Shown piece after piece: positions 7,036 through 9,840 of a stretch of 9,840 bases of DNA. The DNA comes from an uncultured Proteiniphilum sp. (GTDB taxonomy: Bacteria > Bacteroidota > Bacteroidia > Bacteroidales > Dysgonomonadaceae), in NCBI RefSeq assembly GCF_937873925.1, contig NZ_CALNAT010000009.1, forward strand, positions 1 through 9,840, in the 5' to 3' direction. A program made the translations under genes and the position numbers. The notes beneath the pieces were generated by a model. The model ran no database searches, was not told where the DNA came from, and saw nothing but the letters and a program-made list of their open reading frames with translations. Each line of letters begins with the position of its first letter. The stretch's first letter is position 1.

Positions 7036-7890
7036 ATGGACGAAAAGATCCCTGCATATTTGTATGAAAAGAAAAACAGCGTAAAAACGATCCTCTTTAC
7101 GGCTCTTTTTGCCCTGCTGTTCATCAATCTTTTCCAACCGTTCGGTTCCCGCGACTGGTATCCCGGTATTTCGGATATAAAGTACTTTGCTTTTTCGAGC
7201 CTGATCATCCTTACCGGTATGCTGGTGGTGGTAATCAGCCGGGTGATCCTTACGGCCTGTTCGAAAAAACGGGATGTAGTGTATTGGCAATATGCGCTGT
7301 GGATCTTGTGCGAAATAGTGGCAATGGCCATCTTCTATACCCTCTTCGCGAAATTTTTTCCTAAAGACGGGATAGAGAGGGATATTTCCGAGATCTTCAG
7401 GCAGAGCCTTATCAATACGGCTTTAGTGCTGCTTTTGCCTTATGCTATCACCTGGCTCTATTTCTCATGGAAAGAGAAGAGTGCGCTCCTGGAGCATATC
7501 GAACAGGAGAAATCTGGCGATGCCCACGCGAAAACGCTGATCGCGTTCCCTGATGAGAAGGGCGACCTGAAAATCTCGGTGATGCTGGAAAATCTGCTCT
7601 ATATTGAGTCCGCCGATAATTATGCGACTATCTATTACCTGAATAAATCGGGCTTATCGCACTTCCTGTTGCGTAACTCCCTGAAGTGGATGGAGGAGCA
7701 TCTCACTAAGGAGACCCCTTTAGTCCGTTGCCATCGTTCTTATATCGTGAATATGGATAAAGTAAAGATACTGAAAAAGATAAAAGGTGAAATCGTGCTT
7801 GAGCTCGATGCAGAGTATACACCCGATCTCCCCGTTTCAAAGACCTATTACGATTCGTTTATGAGTAAATTTTCCCAATATTCGGTGTAG
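7036..7890 (+). CDS. Membrane-anchored LytTR-family transcriptional regulator
   Basis: This 284-residue protein has an N-terminal membrane part with four predicted helices (about 17-35, 48-71, 83-106 and 124-144) and a C-terminal LytTR DNA-binding domain (about 178-280). The domain is shown by MLENLLYIESADNYATIYY, PLVRCHRSYIVNMDKV and DLPVSKTYYDSF. A short charged linker (about 145-175) joins the two and could form a helix. There is no response-regulator receiver domain or histidine-kinase part, so the protein probably senses a membrane or small-molecule signal itself, or pairs with a partner encoded elsewhere. It is a single gene with its own promoter, convergent with the alpha-amylase gene, so co-regulation with the amylase is not implied. 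The target genes are unknown. Confidence 0.93.
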   Translation: MDEKIPAYLYEKKNSVKTILFTALFALLFINLFQPFGSRDWYPGISDIKYFAFSSLIILTGMLVVVISRVILTACSKKRDVVYWQYALWILCEIVAMAIFYTLFAKFFPKDGIERDISEIFRQSLINTALVLLLPYAITWLYFSWKEKSALLEHIEQEKSGDAHAKTLIAFPDEKGDLKISVMLENLLYIESADNYATIYYLNKSGLSHFLLRNSLKWMEEHLTKETPLVRCHRSYIVNMDKVKILKKIKGEIVLELDAEYTPDLPVSKTYYDSFMSKFSQYSV

Positions 7891-7915
7891 CGAGGGCTAA
7901 GCGCTACACCCTTTT
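7884..7915. terminator. Shared hairpin terminator between the convergent LytTR and amylase genes
   Basis: GGTGTAGCG (7884-7892) pairs perfectly with CGCTACACC (7902-7910) around a 9-base loop. On the plus strand CTTTTC follows, giving a short T-run for the LytTR transcript; on the minus strand only an A/T-rich stretch follows. The LytTR stop TAG (7888-7890) lies in the left arm and the amylase stop TAG (7906-7904) in the right arm, so both genes end in Val-stop inside the same hairpin. Confidence 0.7.
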
Positions 7916-9361
7916 CAGATATACTGAAACCGACCCGTCGCCCACATGGAACCAGCCGCGGCCGTCGTCGCCGATGATTACATCTTCCTGTACATGTCCG
8001 AGTTTGTCATACCATGAGGTTCCTGCATAATCCGTACCGACGGACATCGGTTTGACCCCTCCTTCGGAGTTGCTCATTATAACCACGCAGCCGTCGGGGT
8101 GATGTTCGTCGCCGCGACGAACCCATCCCACCACATGTTCGTGATCGAAATAATCGTCCTGCTCGCCGTAAGAGAAATCACGGCGTACATCCAGCAACTG
8201 ATCAATCATCCACTGCATGCCGGGTTGCGGATTATCGCCCCCGATGCCGTAATAATCCCCCAGAAAAATACAAGGGTACCCGTCTTTGCGTAAAAGGATA
8301 AGAGCATAGGCCAGCGGCTTGAACCATTCTGGGACATATGGTTCTCCCTGTAACCGATGAGAATCGTGGTTATCTACGTAGGTGACAGCCAGTTCGGGAT
8401 AAGCGGAGACAATAGAGCTTCCGAATATCTTTCGCATATCAAATCCCGGGCCATCCATGCCGCATTGCTTGAAGTTATAGTGCAGAGCCACATCAAACAG
8501 GTCGATCTTGTGCTCCACATTATGCAGGTATAGTTCAATGTCCATACCATCATAGAAAGAGTACTCCCCTACTACATAGAAATCGCCGGCGAATTCTCCC
8601 CTCACATGGTCAATAAAATCCTTTACGAACCAGTCGTTGATATGTTTAATGGCATCCAGACGTAAGCCGTCGACACCTGTCTCATGGATGAACCAACTGA
8701 TCCATTTTTTTGTTTCCTCCTGCACATCCGGATGTTTGTAATCGACATCGGTGAACATCAGGAAATCGAAATTGGCATACTGCTGGCCCACCGAGCGATC
8801 ATCCACCTCGATACCTTTATTATCGCCCTGGATAATGTAAATGGCATCTTTATCATCCCTGTAATTGTAATCGGTGGCCGAAAAATGTTCCCAACTCCAC
8901 TCGAAATCGGAATATTTTTTATTTCGCCCCGGGAAGGTAAAGCGTGTGAATCCTTCTATTTCATAGGGCTCTGTGATCGCCTTGTTGCGATCGTGCGGGT
9001 CTACTTCCACTACCCAAAATGTTTGCAGTTCGTCGCCTCCTCCCTTATGGTTAAGAACTACGTCGGCATACACTGCAATCCCATTGTCATGCAAAGCCTG
9101 TATGCAATCATGCAACTCTTGTTTGGTGCCATATTTTGTACGTACGGTCCCTTTCTGGTCGAATTCACCCAAATCGTACAGATCGTAGGCGCCGTAGCCA
9201 ACATCATTTGAGTCGGTCCCTTTATAACACGGGGGGATCCAAACGCTTGTGACGCCTATCTCTTTTAAATGCCCGGCATCTTCTTTCAGGCGGTTCCACA
9301 GGTTTCCTTCGTTAGGAAGGAACCATTCGAAATATTGCATCATGATTCCATTGGTACGCAT
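7904..9361 (-). CDS. Cytoplasmic alpha-amylase, glycoside hydrolase family 13 (subfamily 5-like)
   Basis: This 485-residue enzyme cleaves internal alpha-1,4 bonds of starch, glycogen or long maltooligosaccharides. It has no signal peptide and begins directly with the (beta/alpha)8 barrel (MRTNGIMMQYFEWFLP), so it should act on internal glycogen or imported sugars. The conserved regions are all present: DVVLNH (100-105, Asn104 a likely calcium ligand), GLRLDAIKH with the nucleophile Asp236, VVGEYS with the acid/base Glu266, and YVDNHDSH with Asp333. The spacings of 30 and 67 residues equal those of the Bacillus licheniformis enzyme (Asp231, Glu261, Asp328), which supports subfamily 5. Domain B lies at about 105-205 and the C-terminal beta domain from about 395. 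The length is normal and the ATG at 9361 gives the family N-terminus. It lies outside the SusC module, which is over 4 kb away, and no clear promoter was found upstream. Confidence 0.97.
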   Translation of the reverse strand: MRTNGIMMQYFEWFLPNEGNLWNRLKEDAGHLKEIGVTSVWIPPCYKGTDSNDVGYGAYDLYDLGEFDQKGTVRTKYGTKQELHDCIQALHDNGIAVYADVVLNHKGGGDELQTFWVVEVDPHDRNKAITEPYEIEGFTRFTFPGRNKKYSDFEWSWEHFSATDYNYRDDKDAIYIIQGDNKGIEVDDRSVGQQYANFDFLMFTDVDYKHPDVQEETKKWISWFIHETGVDGLRLDAIKHINDWFVKDFIDHVRGEFAGDFYVVGEYSFYDGMDIELYLHNVEHKIDLFDVALHYNFKQCGMDGPGFDMRKIFGSSIVSAYPELAVTYVDNHDSHRLQGEPYVPEWFKPLAYALILLRKDGYPCIFLGDYYGIGGDNPQPGMQWMIDQLLDVRRDFSYGEQDDYFDHEHVVGWVRRGDEHHPDGCVVIMSNSEGGVKPMSVGTDYAGTSWYDKLGHVQEDVIIGDDGRGWFHVGDGSVSVYLKRV

Positions 9362-9562
9362 TCGACTTTTTTTTAATATGTAACGTGTTTTAACGGGAAG
9401 TTCACAAAAAATAAAACATTCACGACAAAGGGAAGTTCTGACTCTTAAGTTTTTTTAGTGGTTTTTGAGACTGTTTTTGTAAAGCGTATCCATACACAGC
9501 ATTCCCAATACGTTTAATACTAAAAATACAGAAGAAAAGGAGATTACTTCATTACTTATTAT
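9362..9562. other. Divergent intergenic region between amylase and RNase P RNA
   Basis: This A/T-rich region must hold the amylase promoter. The nearest candidate on the minus strand is TATTTTTTG (9413-9405), which has one base too many between TA and TTTG and no well-spaced -33 box. Several T-runs at 9446-9480 form no clear hairpin. No open reading frame or RNA gene is recognised here. Confidence 0.5.
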
Positions 9563-9570
9563 TACTTTTG
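9563..9570 (+). promoter_or_regulatory. -7 box of the RNase P RNA promoter
   Basis: TACTTTTG is an exact TAnnTTTG match placed just before the first recognisable bases of the RNA, so transcription should start near 9576. I see no good TTTG at the -33 position. Confidence 0.65.
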
Positions 9571-9575
9571 TAGCT

Positions 9576-9840
9576 GCAGCAGGTCGGTTTGTCGCTACGA
9601 CATTCATTGTCGTGGAGGAAAGTCCGGGCAACACAGAGCACCATACTTCCTAACGGGAAGCTGCCCGCGAGGGCAGATAAGCGTAACAGAAAACAACCGC
9701 CCCGGCCGGATGCCGGTCGGGGTAAGGGTGAAAAGGTGAGGTAAGAGCTCACCGGGCGTTGCAGCAATGCAGTGTGCCGTACGCATTATGGGTTGCAAGG
9801 CCATGTATATCGGATATGTAGGGTTGCTCGCCCGATGCCG
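9576..9840 (+). ncRNA. rnpB: RNase P RNA, 5' part (3' end beyond window edge)
   Basis: This is the catalytic RNA of ribonuclease P, which matures the 5' ends of tRNAs. The universal core GAGGAAAGTCCGGGC lies at 9615-9629 and ACAGAAA at 9686-9692. Hairpins fit the bacterial type A fold: CTACGAC/GTCGTGG (9595-9601/9609-9615); CTGCCC-GCGA-GGGCAG with a GNRA loop (9661-9676); a strong 10-bp stem 9700-9709/9713-9722 with one G-T wobble, in the position of P12; and GGTGAG/CTCACC around GTAAGAG (9735-9753). The 5' end is estimated from the promoter box and is uncertain by a few bases. The 3' part, including the partner strands of P1, P2 and P4, is outside the window. Confidence 0.97.

Noticed and set aside
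6836..7057. 73-codon minus-strand frame upstream of the hydrolase gene
   Set aside because: It overlaps the LytTR promoter and start, its residue make-up is unlike a folded protein, and no family is recognised.
8684..9211. 175-codon plus-strand open frame
   Set aside because: It is the antisense shadow of the alpha-amylase gene, whose motifs and length are certain.
9552..9804. Two minus-strand open frames
   Set aside because: They run antisense through the RNase P RNA core, which has unmistakable conserved bases and stems.
1..9840. CRISPR arrays, transposase genes, tRNA genes, toxin-antitoxin or defence operons
   Set aside because: I looked on both strands and saw no regularly spaced repeats, transposase motifs, tRNA-like stems with T-loop sequence, or paired small genes.

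Overview
The window looks like chromosomal DNA of a member of the Bacteroidota, most likely order Bacteroidales. The signs are an STN-type SusC receptor with its own ECF sigma factor and FecR anti-sigma factor, promoters of the TTTG / TAnnTTTG type, weak or absent Shine-Dalgarno sequences at most genes, and a membrane-bound LytTR regulator. The genus cannot be fixed from what is visible.

Region 1 (1-5164, minus strand) is a carbohydrate-uptake control module, read right to left: ECF sigma factor, FecR-type anti-sigma factor, and a SusC/RagA-like TonB-dependent outer membrane transporter whose C-terminus, and presumably a SusD partner, lie beyond the left edge. The receptor carries an N-terminal STN domain, the part that signals to FecR in the periplasm. 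A hairpin plus T-run follows the anti-sigma gene, so the receptor is probably transcribed separately from the regulators. A perfect 10-bp dyad lies between that terminator and the receptor gene.

Region 2 (5231-5658, plus strand) is the eroded remnant of an AAA-type ATPase gene. It keeps the N-terminus, the Walker A motif and the C-terminal segment, has lost most of the middle and is frameshifted. An intact promoter-like box and an 8-3-8 dyad still lie in front of it.

Region 3 (5714-7035) holds an intact alpha/beta-hydrolase-like protein of unknown role on the minus strand, divergent from region 4.

Region 4 (6976-9361) holds a four-helix membrane protein with a LytTR DNA-binding domain (plus) convergent with a cytoplasmic GH13 alpha-amylase (minus). 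One hairpin between them carries the stop codon of each gene in opposite arms.

Region 5 (9563-9840, plus) is the 5' part of the RNase P RNA gene, cut by the window edge.

All intact genes fall into known families. I did not find a convincing new defence, mobile or RNA-guided system. The points most worth a second look are the receptor's upstream start and leader, the decayed ATPase with its conserved-looking upstream dyad, the stop-codon hairpin, and the orphan hydrolase.
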